Assembly (NCBI RefSeq): GCF_042684485.1
Contig: NZ_JBHULM010000001.1
Location: 310,001-374,000 of the forward strand
DNA length: 64,000 bases
Source of the DNA: Oceanihabitans gracilariae
Lineage (GTDB): Bacteria > Bacteroidota > Bacteroidia > Flavobacteriales > Flavobacteriaceae
Reading direction: 5' to 3'
The notes under the pieces were generated by a model. It worked only from the letters and a program-made list of their open reading frames with translations, made no database searches and was not told the DNA's origin. Shown here piece by piece: positions 54,162 through 62,927 of this stretch (its first letter is position 1; each line of letters opens with the position of its first letter). The position numbers were made by a program, and so were the translations under genes.

Positions 54162-54170
54162 ACAAATATA
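54162..54170 (-). promoter_or_regulatory. TAnnTTTG -7 element of the DUF2752-CCC unit
   Basis: TATATTTGT on the minus strand (54170-54162), 20 nt before the ATG at 54141. Confidence 0.5.
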
Positions 54171-54178
54171 CAAAAAAG

Positions 54179-54220
54179 AACTTGTCTTAACAGGTAGTAT
54201 TTTAACTGCAAAGACAAGTT
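54179..54220 (-). terminator. terminator of the downstream T9SS protein gene
   Basis: A 10-bp stem (AACTTGTCTT at 54179-54188 with AAGACAAGTT at 54211-54220) has a 22-nt loop. Read on the minus strand it is followed by TCTTTTTTG, after the T9SS stop. Confidence 0.6.
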
Positions 54221-54241
54221 TTTTATATTTTTTCTATGGAT

Positions 54242-56083
54242 TTATTTCTTTTGAGAAACAACCACTTTTTTACTTTTAGTAGTTTGATTAGCAAAAGTAA
54301 CTTTAGTTATATACACTCCGTCACTTAAGCTTTTAGTTGAAAATTCATATCTATTTTTAGTAGATAGATTGTTTTCTTTAAAAATTACTTTTCCTGTAAC
54401 ATCAAAAAGTGAAATAGATTGCACTTCTAGTTGGTTAGGATTTAACACAGTTAACTGTGACGTAGTATTGTTTTGCATTACTAAGAAATCTTCATCTATA
54501 AACTCTTGTGAAGAAAGTGATTCACTTTGAAAAACAATTTCAAAACGATCTGTATAGTCACCTTCTTCAAGTATTATTTCATAGGCTTGCTCTTGTAAAT
54601 TAACATATAAGTTGTTTTGCTTATCATGAATATAAATAGGCTGACTTTCTTCAAAATTTTGTACATCATAAATATCAAAACGTACTAATTGTTGGTTGTT
54701 TATATTAACAAGTAAAGGTATTTGTAAACTTTCGTCATAATTAAATGCTTGAATAGCATAAGGTGTATTGTCATGAATCCAATTGGCATCAGAAGCAACT
54801 TGTTCAGCGATTGGTGCTTCTAAACCATAGTCAAAACCATCTGTTGCAGTATGGTGAAAGTTCATTAATAATTGACGTGTATAAGAGTCATTGCCATTAT
54901 TATCAAAACCAACATTAATTCTAAAACGTTTAAAATCTTCAGGAACTATGCTGTATCCTTCTTCGTTATATTCTGTTTCAGGAAATGTTTCTCTTTCTGT
55001 TGCTGTATTTTCGGTTCTAAAAAACTCACTATCTGCATCTGATTGCTTGTAAAATACTCTATGTGAATTAGAAAAAGTAACATTAGTTGCACTAGCAGTT
55101 CCTTCTACCATAAAACCTTGCCCTACAGGAATGTAGCGTCTTGCTGTTTTTGTTCCATTTCCAGGAGAAGGACCTGCAGCTATATTACCATTTAAAAGAT
55201 ACATTCTAAAGACAGCAGGAGTAAAAGATTCTGTGCCATCTGATGAAATAGTATATAAAGCATAACCACCAACATAATTAGACAATACATGTGAGGTAGC
55301 TCCAGGAGCTTGTTCCCAATATTTTAAAACACCAGTAGAGTTATTTTGATTGTTAGTATCATGAATAAATTCAAGTGCATCTATAGCAGAAGGATATGGA
55401 TTACCAACTAAAGTTTCACTGTTTGGGTTTAATGTTACTGTTATATCTCCATTATTTGGTTTTCCTCTAAAATCATATTTTTGTGAACCACTAGGGTTTC
55501 CTTTCATGCTAAAACCATAGCCAGAATCTAAAGTTCCGTTAGGATCTCCACCAACAGGTAAAGAACCACCACCAAGACCTATCCAATCTTCGTAAGCATT
55601 AGATGTTGTAGGTAATCCTATAAATGTATATAACCAATAACTAGAAATTTGTGTAGCAGTACCATCATAACCAGAAGTATAACCATAAGGATTACTATTT
55701 ATTGGAGCTGTTACTTCATAATACAAATTATTACTAGGCATAAATGCAGAATTTCCTGTTGCAGCTATATTTTGTCCTACAGGCGAAGCCCAATAATTAT
55801 ACATGTAAGTGTTAGAGTTACCTGTTTGGTAAACACTTAGTTTTCCTTCTCCAGAGTTTCCTACGTTGTTGCCTTGTAAAAGGTGTGCATCATTACGTAG
55901 ATATAGATGTCCATTTGTATCTAAATTAACATCATCTGTTACATATAAAGGTGCTACATTTGGTCCACTTGAAAAAGCTGTACCATCTACATAAACATAA
56001 CTGCCATTACTAACGTATAGGTCTGATTGCGCAAAGCTCAGGCTGCAGAATGTTAATAGTATTAAGGTGATAAAATATTTCAT
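54242..56083 (-). CDS. T9SS type A sorting domain protein, secreted
   Basis: A 613-residue secreted protein. Signal peptide (MKYFITLILLTFCSLSFAQ), a beta-rich mid-section rich in Asn, Gly and Thr, and a C-terminal T9SS type A sorting domain (LNPNQLEVQSISLFDVTG then KSLSDGVYITKVTFANQTTKSKK). No enzyme motif is recognised; sequences such as VGNPYPSAIDALEF and VPVGQGFMVEG are common in flavobacterial surface proteins. Probably a structural or adhesion protein. It is single, with its own terminator. Confidence 0.82.
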   Translation of the reverse strand: MKYFITLILLTFCSLSFAQSDLYVSNGSYVYVDGTAFSSGPNVAPLYVTDDVNLDTNGHLYLRNDAHLLQGNNVGNSGEGKLSVYQTGNSNTYMYNYWASPVGQNIAATGNSAFMPSNNLYYEVTAPINSNPYGYTSGYDGTATQISSYWLYTFIGLPTTSNAYEDWIGLGGGSLPVGGDPNGTLDSGYGFSMKGNPSGSQKYDFRGKPNNGDITVTLNPNSETLVGNPYPSAIDALEFIHDTNNQNNSTGVLKYWEQAPGATSHVLSNYVGGYALYTISSDGTESFTPAVFRMYLLNGNIAAGPSPGNGTKTARRYIPVGQGFMVEGTASATNVTFSNSHRVFYKQSDADSEFFRTENTATERETFPETEYNEEGYSIVPEDFKRFRINVGFDNNGNDSYTRQLLMNFHHTATDGFDYGLEAPIAEQVASDANWIHDNTPYAIQAFNYDESLQIPLLVNINNQQLVRFDIYDVQNFEESQPIYIHDKQNNLYVNLQEQAYEIILEEGDYTDRFEIVFQSESLSSQEFIDEDFLVMQNNTTSQLTVLNPNQLEVQSISLFDVTGKVIFKENNLSTKNRYEFSTKSLSDGVYITKVTFANQTTKSKKVVVSQKK

Positions 56084-56306
56084 GAGGGAATTATTTGCTT
56101 TGTTAATGGTCTTAATCTTTTTTTAATATTTTAACTTATAAATTAGATATCTAAAGTTGGTTGAATTTTACTAATCTATATTTATTACATTGTAAAATAC
56201 ATTGTTTTAAAATGTAACTAATTGTATTTTAGTCAATAAGTTAATCACGAAATTTAGTAATTAAAAAGTACCTTATTAAATTTTATTACTTATTTTCGAT
56301 GTACAG

Positions 56307-56314
56307 TATATTTG
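56307..56314 (+). promoter_or_regulatory. TAnnTTTG -7 element of the small membrane protein
   Basis: TATATTTG at 56307-56314 lies 24 nt before the ATG at 56339 and shows that the in-frame TTG at 56312 is not the start. Confidence 0.5.
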
Positions 56315-56338
56315 TTAGACAAACGTTATGTGAATGTT

Positions 56339-56527
56339 ATGAAAAAAGTAAAAAATTACGATTATGTTCTGGTGCTATTGGGTAGTGCAGCAGCAATTTA
56401 TGCACAAGCAGGAGAACAGCAGAACACTTTAATTTTAGTTTTAGGAATTGTAGTTTTAATGTTTGGTTTGTATCGTATTTATAGTACTATACCTAGTAAA
56501 AAAGAAGAAGATAAAAATGAGTTTTAA
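56339..56527 (+). CDS. small membrane protein (62 aa)
   Basis: Two hydrophobic helices (YVLVLLGSAAAIYAQ, about 10-24, and TLILVLGIVVLMFGLYRIY, about 30-48) then a polar, charged tail (KKEEDKNEF). It has no recognised family. The stop overlaps the ATG of the following Smr gene by 11 bp, so the two are translationally coupled. Confidence 0.65.
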   Translation: MKKVKNYDYVLVLLGSAAAIYAQAGEQQNTLILVLGIVVLMFGLYRIYSTIPSKKEEDKNEF

Positions 56528-57071
56528 AGTTGGAGATTTTGTTTTTGTTTTAGATGATGATTTATCTGGAGAAATAGTTCGTATTTCGGGAGATACTATC
56601 ACTATTTTAACTGAAGATGAATTTGAATTAAATTTTAATAGTAACGAAGTTGTTAAACAAGAAAGCGCAAATACATTAGAGCAAAACGTTTTTACAAATG
56701 CTTCCTTACAGCATGTGGTTTCAGAAAAAGAAACTAAGAAAAGAAAGCAAGTAACCAAAAAACCTAAAGAACGATATGAACCTACTTTTGAAGTAGACTT
56801 ACATATACACCATTTAACAAAGTCATCAAAAGGCATGTCTAGCCACGATATGTTAAACTTACAATTAGATACTGCTAGAAGGCAACTAGAGTTTGCTATA
56901 CATAAACGCATACAAAAAATGGTGTTTATTCATGGCGTTGGAGAAGGGGTTTTAAAAACCGAATTAGAGTATCTTTTAGGTAGATATAAAGTAAAGTTTT
57001 ATGAAGCTAATTACCAAAAATATGGTTTAGGAGCTACAGAAGTTTATATCTACCAAAATACAAAACCTTAA
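56517..57071 (+). CDS. Smr/MutS-C domain protein (DUF2027-like)
   Basis: A 184-residue protein with an N-terminal beta-barrel-like segment (MSFKVGDFVFVLDDDLSGEIVRI), a Lys-rich linker, and a C-terminal Smr domain. The Smr domain shows VDLHIHHL (about 94-101) and FIHGVGEGVLKTELEYLL (about 141-158), typical of the DLHxHH and HGxGxG motifs. Smr domains nick or bind DNA or stalled ribosomal mRNAs. The ATG at 56517 is preferred over the longer frame because that extension is inside the preceding gene. It shares a transcript with that gene. Confidence 0.83.
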   Translation: MSFKVGDFVFVLDDDLSGEIVRISGDTITILTEDEFELNFNSNEVVKQESANTLEQNVFTNASLQHVVSEKETKKRKQVTKKPKERYEPTFEVDLHIHHLTKSSKGMSSHDMLNLQLDTARRQLEFAIHKRIQKMVFIHGVGEGVLKTELEYLLGRYKVKFYEANYQKYGLGATEVYIYQNTKP

Positions 57072-58015
57072 AAAGGAATTTCTACAGTTCTTTCCTTAAT
57101 TAAGCTATCATCTTCTAAAGTACCAAAATCTAAATAATCATAAGTAATAGAAGGTAACTCTAGGTTTATTATTTCTAAAGTAACCTCAAAAGTTTGTTGT
57201 ATATCATGATCTCTATAGGCTGTTGCAGTAACTGTAGTACTAACGCTATTATTTAAGTAATCTGCTCCTACGGTAGGATCTGTAAAATCATTGGTAGGAT
57301 CTTGGTCTTGTGTATCATTTTCTTCGTTTATAGTAAGTACACCATCGCCATCATCATCTGGATCTAAATAATTTGGAACTAAGTCAATACCAAGGGCTAT
57401 TTCATCTGCTTCATCGGTATTTAATGGGTTAGTTAAAGGGTTATCGTCTCCATCTAAATCGTCATAATCAATTTCTAAACGCGTAAGTACATTATCCCCA
57501 TCATCATCTTCATCTAAATAATTTGGTATACCATCACCATCGGTATCATCATCGGTTAAATCTCCATTACCATTAATATCTTCCAATTCTGCTGCAATAC
57601 CATCATCATCATCTTCGGTTAAAGAAATATAAACGGTTGCTGTTCCTGTTGTGCTTTCTTCGTCATTTGTAATGGTAATATCTGATGAAGGTACATCATC
57701 ACAAAAGAAATCTGTAGGAGTAGCATCATATCTTCTATAATTAAAGAAGTTTGTGGTTCCGTTAATAGTGTATTGTTCTTCGGTAATATACAATTCGCCA
57801 TTTTCATCCGTAGCTATTAAGCTATCTAGCGACTTAGTTACAGAAGTAATTTGTAAAGAAATAGATTCTGCAGGATCTTCTTTTATTTTATAAAACACCA
57901 ATTCGCCACAGGCAGAAAAAGTATCTTCAAAATCAAGTTCTTCTGTAATAATATCTCCATCGTTACAAGAAAAAAGCATAAAAACAGAGGAAATAACAAA
58001 AAGTAACTTTTTCAT
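57068..58015 (-). CDS. lipoprotein with Asp-rich thrombospondin-type-3-like repeats
   Basis: A 315-residue lipoprotein starting MKKLLFVISSVFMLFSC with a canonical lipobox. The middle (about 165-270) is a calcium-binding Asp-rich array of DxDxDG-type repeats (TDDDTDGDGIPNYLDEDDD, LDPDDDGDGVLT), as in thrombospondin type 3 or OmpA-linked proteins. The C-terminal part is beta-rich. I start at 58015: the frame continues to 58297, but the added residues lie opposite the cysteine desulfurase gene and look random. Surface-exposed calcium-stabilised protein is the likely role. Confidence 0.75.
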   Translation of the reverse strand: MKKLLFVISSVFMLFSCNDGDIITEELDFEDTFSACGELVFYKIKEDPAESISLQITSVTKSLDSLIATDENGELYITEEQYTINGTTNFFNYRRYDATPTDFFCDDVPSSDITITNDEESTTGTATVYISLTEDDDDGIAAELEDINGNGDLTDDDTDGDGIPNYLDEDDDGDNVLTRLEIDYDDLDGDDNPLTNPLNTDEADEIALGIDLVPNYLDPDDDGDGVLTINEENDTQDQDPTNDFTDPTVGADYLNNSVSTTVTATAYRDHDIQQTFEVTLEIINLELPSITYDYLDFGTLEDDSLIKERTVEIPF

Positions 58016-58032
58016 AGTATTGTAATTTTTGA

Positions 58033-58041
58033 ACAAAAATA
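58033..58041 (-). promoter_or_regulatory. TAnnTTTG -7 element of the Asp-rich lipoprotein gene
   Basis: TATTTTTGT on the minus strand (58041-58033), 17 nt before the ATG at 58015. Confidence 0.55.
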
Positions 58042-58071
58042 ATAGAATTGTTAAACTTATAACGATGCTTC

Positions 58072-58102
58072 TTGCAAATAATTTTAATTGCACTATTTTT
58101 GT
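58072..58102 (+). promoter_or_regulatory. Bacteroidota -33/-7 promoter of the cysteine desulfurase
   Basis: TTG at 58072-58074, 19 bp, then TATTTTTGT at 58094-58102: both elements at the consensus spacing. Start codon at 58127, 24 nt further on. Back to back with the minus-strand promoter at 58033. Confidence 0.72.
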
Positions 58103-58126
58103 TGCTTCAAACACACAATTATATTT

Positions 58127-59269
58127 ATGAAAACTGTTTATTTTGATAGTGCTGCAACTACGCAAGTACGAGACGAAGTGATTAAAGATATGCAAGAAGT
58201 TCTTGCTTCGCAATACGGAAATCCTTCTTCTACACATGCATTTGGTCGTGCATCTAAATCTATTATTGAAACTGCAAGAAAAACGATAGCAAAACAATTA
58301 CACGCTTTACCACAAGAAATAATTTTTACTTCTGGAGGTACAGAAGCAGATAATATGATTTTGCGTTGTGCTGTTAGAGATGGTAATGTAACAACAATAA
58401 TTACTTCGCCAATTGAGCATCATGCTGTTTTGCATACAGTTGAAGAGTTAAGAAATGAGTATAATGTAACTGTAGAGTATGTTAAACTGCAATCTTGTGG
58501 TACTCCAGATTATGAAGATTTAGAAAGATTATTAGCTGCTAATGATGAGCGTAAACTAGTAAGTTTAATGCATATTAATAATGAAATAGGAAACATTTTA
58601 GATATTGATAAAGTTGCAAATTTATGCAAAGCGAACAATGCACTTTTTCATAGTGATACTGTGCAATCTATAGGTCATTTTGATTGGGATGTTGAGAAAA
58701 CTCCTATTGATTTTATGACTGCTGCAGCACATAAATTTCATGGTCCTAAAGGTATAGGTTTTGCTTACATACGAAAAAACAGCAATTTTAAACCGCTTAT
58801 TTTTGGTGGTTCACAAGAGCGTGGTCATCGTGCAGGAACAGAACCAGTACATAATATAAAAGGTTTAGAAACTGCTTTTAAATTAGCTTATGAAAATTTA
58901 GAAGAAGAAAGTGCTTATGTACAATCTTTAAAAGATTATTTTAAAACAGCAATTAAAAAGGCAATACCAGAAGTAAAGTTTAATGGTAATTGTGACGATA
59001 AAGTAAAAAGTACCTATACTTTAATAAATGTGTGTTTACCAATGAGTCCAGAAAAAGCGTTGACTTTACAGTTTCAATTAGATTTAAAAGGAATTGCTTG
59101 CTCAAAAGGTTCTGCTTGCCAAAGTGGAAGCGGAAAAGGTTCTCATGTTTTAGCACAAATATTAGAAGAAGAAGATATACAAAAACCATCTATTCGTTTT
59201 TCGTTTTGTAGATACAATACAAAAGAAGAGATTGATTATACTATAGATGTTTTAAAAGAGTTTGTTTAG
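58127..59269 (+). CDS. cysteine desulfurase (IscS/NifS-like)
   Basis: PLP enzyme that takes sulfur from cysteine for Fe-S clusters, tRNA thiolation or thiamine. The 380 residues have the start MKTVYFDSAATTQVRDEV, a cofactor region SGGTEADNMIL, the internal Lys in TAAAHKFHGPKGIGF near 199, and the catalytic Cys loop in GIACSKGSACQSGSGKGS near 323-332. The long, loop-rich active site is of the IscS/NifS class. The start is chosen at 58127 from the promoter position. No scaffold gene (iscU, sufU) adjoins it. Confidence 0.88.
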   Translation: MKTVYFDSAATTQVRDEVIKDMQEVLASQYGNPSSTHAFGRASKSIIETARKTIAKQLHALPQEIIFTSGGTEADNMILRCAVRDGNVTTIITSPIEHHAVLHTVEELRNEYNVTVEYVKLQSCGTPDYEDLERLLAANDERKLVSLMHINNEIGNILDIDKVANLCKANNALFHSDTVQSIGHFDWDVEKTPIDFMTAAAHKFHGPKGIGFAYIRKNSNFKPLIFGGSQERGHRAGTEPVHNIKGLETAFKLAYENLEEESAYVQSLKDYFKTAIKKAIPEVKFNGNCDDKVKSTYTLINVCLPMSPEKALTLQFQLDLKGIACSKGSACQSGSGKGSHVLAQILEEEDIQKPSIRFSFCRYNTKEEIDYTIDVLKEFV

Positions 59270-59296
59270 CTAAAGAAATAGAAAAGTATAAAACAT

Positions 59297-59336
59297 AAAA
59301 AAACCTTCAGAAATAATTTTCCTGAAGGTTTTTTTT
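59297..59336. terminator. bidirectional terminator after the cysteine desulfurase
   Basis: A 14-bp stem (A7CCTTCAG at 59297-59310 and CTGAAGG with T residues at 59322-59336) around an 11-nt loop, between convergent genes. Confidence 0.85.
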
Positions 59337-59352
59337 ACCACTCAATTAACAC

Positions 59353-59859
59353 TTAAGCAGCTTGTTCTTTTTTAAGAATATTGTTTTTAATTTTAGTTTC
59401 CCATTTTTCTAATAACGAAACTTCATCACTCATTGTAATATTTACATCTACATTATAAAACTCTAATGCTTCTTTGTTTAATTTGTTAGCGTTTACATAT
59501 TCAATAACCAAATCTATTTTATCGGTTTCTGTTTTAAAAGTTCCTTTGGTTTTAAAGGTTCTATTGGTTCTAACAATAGCACAAGAGCTTACTTGGTTTA
59601 AATCTATAATTTTAGTGTTATACGCTTCGTCTATAATTTTAGAATAGATAAGTTTATTTTTATTGGTATCTAAAGCAATAGCATAGTAGCTTCCCCAGAA
59701 ATCTGGTTCATTAACGGTTAAATTATTTTTTAAAGCTTCGTCAATAAATGCTTTTCTTGATTTTTTCTTTTTACTAGTTTGTGATCTTTGTATTGCTACT
59801 ATTGGTAATACTATTATTAGAACGATGATTGCACCTATAATGGTGTTTGTTGTATCCAT
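59353..59859 (-). CDS. hypothetical single-pass membrane protein (168 aa)
   Basis: Unrecognised. One N-terminal transmembrane helix (GAIIVLIIVLPIVAI, about 8-24), a basic stretch (KKKKSRKAF), and a C-terminal soluble domain of about 130 residues rich in alternating beta and helix, with FWGSYYAIALDTNKNKLIY. It resembles PH-like cytoplasmic domains only loosely. Function unknown. It probably lies in the inner membrane with the domain in the cytosol. Confidence 0.62.
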   Translation of the reverse strand: MDTTNTIIGAIIVLIIVLPIVAIQRSQTSKKKKSRKAFIDEALKNNLTVNEPDFWGSYYAIALDTNKNKLIYSKIIDEAYNTKIIDLNQVSSCAIVRTNRTFKTKGTFKTETDKIDLVIEYVNANKLNKEALEFYNVDVNITMSDEVSLLEKWETKIKNNILKKEQAA

Positions 59860-59973
59860 GATTTTATTTTTTTTATTATAAGAAATGCTTCTTGGTAAAT
59901 ACCAAGAATGAGAATGTGCAACTAAATACTTGTTTTGTACTTAGTTGTGCTGTGTTGAATAAAAAAAATACGC

Positions 59974-60348
59974 TTATGAAAAAGTATGGAAAGGGTAGAG
60001 TAGCGCGTCTAAGTCTAAACCTGGCTGTATGTTTACACAGCTAAAAAGATATTGATTATCTTTAGTTTTGGTATAGGTTTCAAAGTGTTTAGAAAAGGAA
60101 AATGAGGTTTTAAATTTTTCAGAATGAAAGTTAAAATCATTTTCACCACCTAAATCTGAAAGTAATTCTAAATCTGGAAAAACAGATAATTCAGGTGTTT
60201 TAGAATCGCTTTGATAACGAGCTAGATCTTGATGTTGTTTTGTATCTGAAACAGCATCTACAATAAAATTTTGCATAGAAATGCTCATGCTTAAACTATA
60301 AGCAAGTAGCAGGCTTAATGCCATTATATTTCTAAACAATTGTTTCAT
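59974..60348 (-). CDS. small exported hypothetical protein (124 aa)
   Basis: A 124-residue protein with a probable signal peptide (MKQLFRNIMALSLLLAYSLSMSISMQ). The mature part is short and without a recognised motif (DKQHQD..., ELSVFPDLELLSDLGG, then an aromatic-rich segment ending PFHTFS). It lies between the membrane protein and the TonB receptor. A TAAATTTGC -7 box ends 4 nt before its ATG. Function unknown. Confidence 0.55.
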   Translation of the reverse strand: MKQLFRNIMALSLLLAYSLSMSISMQNFIVDAVSDTKQHQDLARYQSDSKTPELSVFPDLELLSDLGGENDFNFHSEKFKTSFSFSKHFETYTKTKDNQYLFSCVNIQPGLDLDALLYPFHTFS

Positions 60349-60352
60349 GCAT

Positions 60353-60361
60353 GCAAATTTA
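60353..60361 (-). promoter_or_regulatory. TAnnTTTG -7 element directly before the gene at 60348
   Basis: TAAATTTGC on the minus strand ends 4 nt from the ATG at 60348, the third such case in this window. Confidence 0.5.
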
Positions 60362-60454
60362 CCAAGGTTAATGGTTTGGTTGTTAAATAAAATGTTAAAA
60401 TATATTTAAAGAAGCTGTTTTTTTGGCTTAGTTAAAAGTTCTATTATCTTTTAT

Positions 60455-62917
60455 TTAAAATTTCATTGTAGTTCTTACATTAAAAACTCTAGGTGTTAGG
60501 TAGTTTGGTATTGCATATTGGCGCTTGCTATATACATCTCTAACCCAAGTATTGGTAATAGAGTTTTGTACATCAAAAACGTTAAAAATTTCTAGTCCTA
60601 AAGTAAGTTCTTTAAAAGGTTTACGCCAACCAGAAGTATACTGTTTATTCTGGTCTACAATTACATATTGAAAACCTAAATCTGCACGTTTATAATCTGG
60701 TAAACGGTTTTGGTATACATAAGGATCTGCATAACTTGGCGAACCACCAGGAAGACCTGTGTTATATACCAAGTTTAAATACATTTTTAAGTTTGGCATA
60801 TTAGGTACATAATCTTGAAATAAAGCTGCAAACTTTAAGCGTTGGTCTGTTGGTCTTGCTATATAGCCACGATTATCAATATTTTCTTCGGTTTTTAAAT
60901 AACCAAAGCTAAACCAAGATTCTGTTCCTGTAACAAACTCTCCGTTTAACCTTAAATCTAATCCGTAGGCATACGCTTCGGCATTATTAGTTGCGCTATA
61001 GCGTATTCTTACGTTTTCAACTGTATAAGGATTTACATCGTTTAATTTTTTATAGTATGCTTCAGAGGTGAGCTTAAAAGGTCTATTCCACATTTTAAAG
61101 CTATAGTCATTACCTAAAACAAAGTGTATAGATTGTTGTGCTTTTACATTAGGTTGTACTTCTCCGTATTGATCACGTAGCTCTCTATAAAAAGGAGGTT
61201 GGTAGTATAAACCAGTTCCAAATCTAAAAAGCATGTCTTTTTCCCAATTAGGTTTAATAGCAACTTGTGCTCTCGGACTAAAAACGGTTTGTGCATTGCT
61301 TTCAATACCATCTCCTTGTACATTCCAGTTATGCATTCTAGCTCCTGCATTTACCCAAAGTTCACTTTCACCAACATCAAAGCGTCTGCTCCATTGTAAA
61401 TAGGCTTGAATTCTGTCTATAGTTGTATTGTTGGTTGCTCTAACATTTTCATATGCTTCAATAGGACCTTCATTAGGTTGGTATGGTTGCTCATCAAAAT
61501 AATCGACGTTAGGAGGGTTTATAGAAAAGCCAGCAGAATCTATAACTTCCCATTCTACCAGTCTATCTCTAATATCTTCATTGGTGTATTTTACAGACCA
61601 TTCAAAGTTGTTTTCGTCTAATTTATAGTCTCCTTTGTGTTCAATGGTAGTAATAAGTGCATCTAAATCATTTCTACCATGATTTAATTGTCCGCCAATA
61701 CCTTCACTAAACTCTACTTCACCTAAATCTTCATCACCAATATTGGTGTTTACTTCACCAAGTCTGTATTGGGCTAAAATATCAAAATATTCTTCTTCTG
61801 TAGTATGGTATGTAGAAGCTACTAAATTTAAGTTTAAGTTGTCATTAACTTTATAGCTTCCTTGTATGGCTCCAAAAAGGGTTTGGTAAGCATCTTTTTC
61901 TTGACCTTCATAAAAAACAAGCAAAGCAATTGGGTCTGTTAGTGTACCAAAATTAGTTTGTCTTGTTTCTGGTTCATAATTGTATTTGTTAAGCGAAACG
62001 TTTCCTAAAAAACTAAGGCTAAATTTATCTGTAAACTTATAAGTAACAAAAGACTGAACATCTAGAAATTTAGGATCGTAATTGGTTTCTGTTTCTTTAG
62101 CATTTACCAATAAACTATTGTCTCTATAACGTACACCAACAATTCCTGTTAGTTTATTATCATTACTTACGGCTTCTATAGCAAGACTTCCGCCAAGTAA
62201 GCTTAAATCTGCAGCAATACCAAAATCGGTTGGTTTTCTGTAGGTAATATCTAATACAGAAGAAAGTTTATCTCCATATTTAGCTTGAAATCCTCCTGCA
62301 GAAAAATCTACATTTTGTACTAAATCGGTATTTACAAAACTTAATCCCTCTTGTTGTCCTGATCGAATTAAAAAGGGTCTATACACTTCAATTCCATTTA
62401 CATATACTAGGTTTTCGTCATAATTACCACCACGAACAGAATATTGAGTACTTAATTCATTATTACTACTTACTCCAGGAAGTGTTTTTAATAAATTTTC
62501 TACTCCAGCATTAGCACCAGGAATTTTTCTAATAGTTGCAGGTTTTAGAGTAATTATACCTTCTACATCTTTTCTTTTTCTTCCTGAAATAACTACTGTA
62601 GCAATTTGTTCTACATTTGTTTTCATAACAGGATTAAACTCTAATTCTTCCCCATTTTTTAGGTTAAAAGTAGCAACTGTTTTTTTTAAGGATATATGCG
62701 TAAAAGTTACGGTTACATCTTGATTAGCCGGAATTTTTAAAAGGTAAAAACCATTTTCATTGGTTGTGGTACCAGCGTTATTGGTTTTAATGTTTATGTT
62801 ATCTACAGGGTTATTAAACTCATCTAGAATTACACCTTTAATTGTTCCTGTTTGTGCAAACATAAAACATGGTATAATAAAAAAGAAAGCCGCAAGGAGT
62901 TGAAATTTAGTATTCAA
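60455..62917 (-). CDS. TonB-dependent receptor with N-terminal carboxypeptidase-regulatory-like domain
   Basis: An outer-membrane receptor of about 820 residues. After a signal peptide (NTKFQLLAAFFFIIPCFMFAQ) comes a CarboxypepD_reg-like beta sandwich (TGTIKGVILDEFNNPVDNI), the plug domain (PGVSSNNELSTQYSVRGGNYDENLVYVNGIEVY) and a beta barrel ending ...RVFNVRTTMKF. I start it at a TTG at 62917, because the ATG-led frame would overlap the upstream M23 gene by 59 bp and place the signal peptide internally. No SusD gene adjoins, so it is not a classical PUL pair; the ligand is unknown. Confidence 0.86.
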   Translation of the reverse strand: MNTKFQLLAAFFFIIPCFMFAQTGTIKGVILDEFNNPVDNINIKTNNAGTTTNENGFYLLKIPANQDVTVTFTHISLKKTVATFNLKNGEELEFNPVMKTNVEQIATVVISGRKRKDVEGIITLKPATIRKIPGANAGVENLLKTLPGVSSNNELSTQYSVRGGNYDENLVYVNGIEVYRPFLIRSGQQEGLSFVNTDLVQNVDFSAGGFQAKYGDKLSSVLDITYRKPTDFGIAADLSLLGGSLAIEAVSNDNKLTGIVGVRYRDNSLLVNAKETETNYDPKFLDVQSFVTYKFTDKFSLSFLGNVSLNKYNYEPETRQTNFGTLTDPIALLVFYEGQEKDAYQTLFGAIQGSYKVNDNLNLNLVASTYHTTEEEYFDILAQYRLGEVNTNIGDEDLGEVEFSEGIGGQLNHGRNDLDALITTIEHKGDYKLDENNFEWSVKYTNEDIRDRLVEWEVIDSAGFSINPPNVDYFDEQPYQPNEGPIEAYENVRATNNTTIDRIQAYLQWSRRFDVGESELWVNAGARMHNWNVQGDGIESNAQTVFSPRAQVAIKPNWEKDMLFRFGTGLYYQPPFYRELRDQYGEVQPNVKAQQSIHFVLGNDYSFKMWNRPFKLTSEAYYKKLNDVNPYTVENVRIRYSATNNAEAYAYGLDLRLNGEFVTGTESWFSFGYLKTEENIDNRGYIARPTDQRLKFAALFQDYVPNMPNLKMYLNLVYNTGLPGGSPSYADPYVYQNRLPDYKRADLGFQYVIVDQNKQYTSGWRKPFKELTLGLEIFNVFDVQNSITNTWVRDVYSKRQYAIPNYLTPRVFNVRTTMKF

Positions 62918-62927
62918 GATTGTTTTT

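Noticed and set aside
57068..58297. A longer 409-residue version of the Asp-rich lipoprotein.
   Set aside because: The extra N-terminal part lies opposite the cysteine desulfurase gene, reads as random, and the lipoprotein signal begins at 58015.
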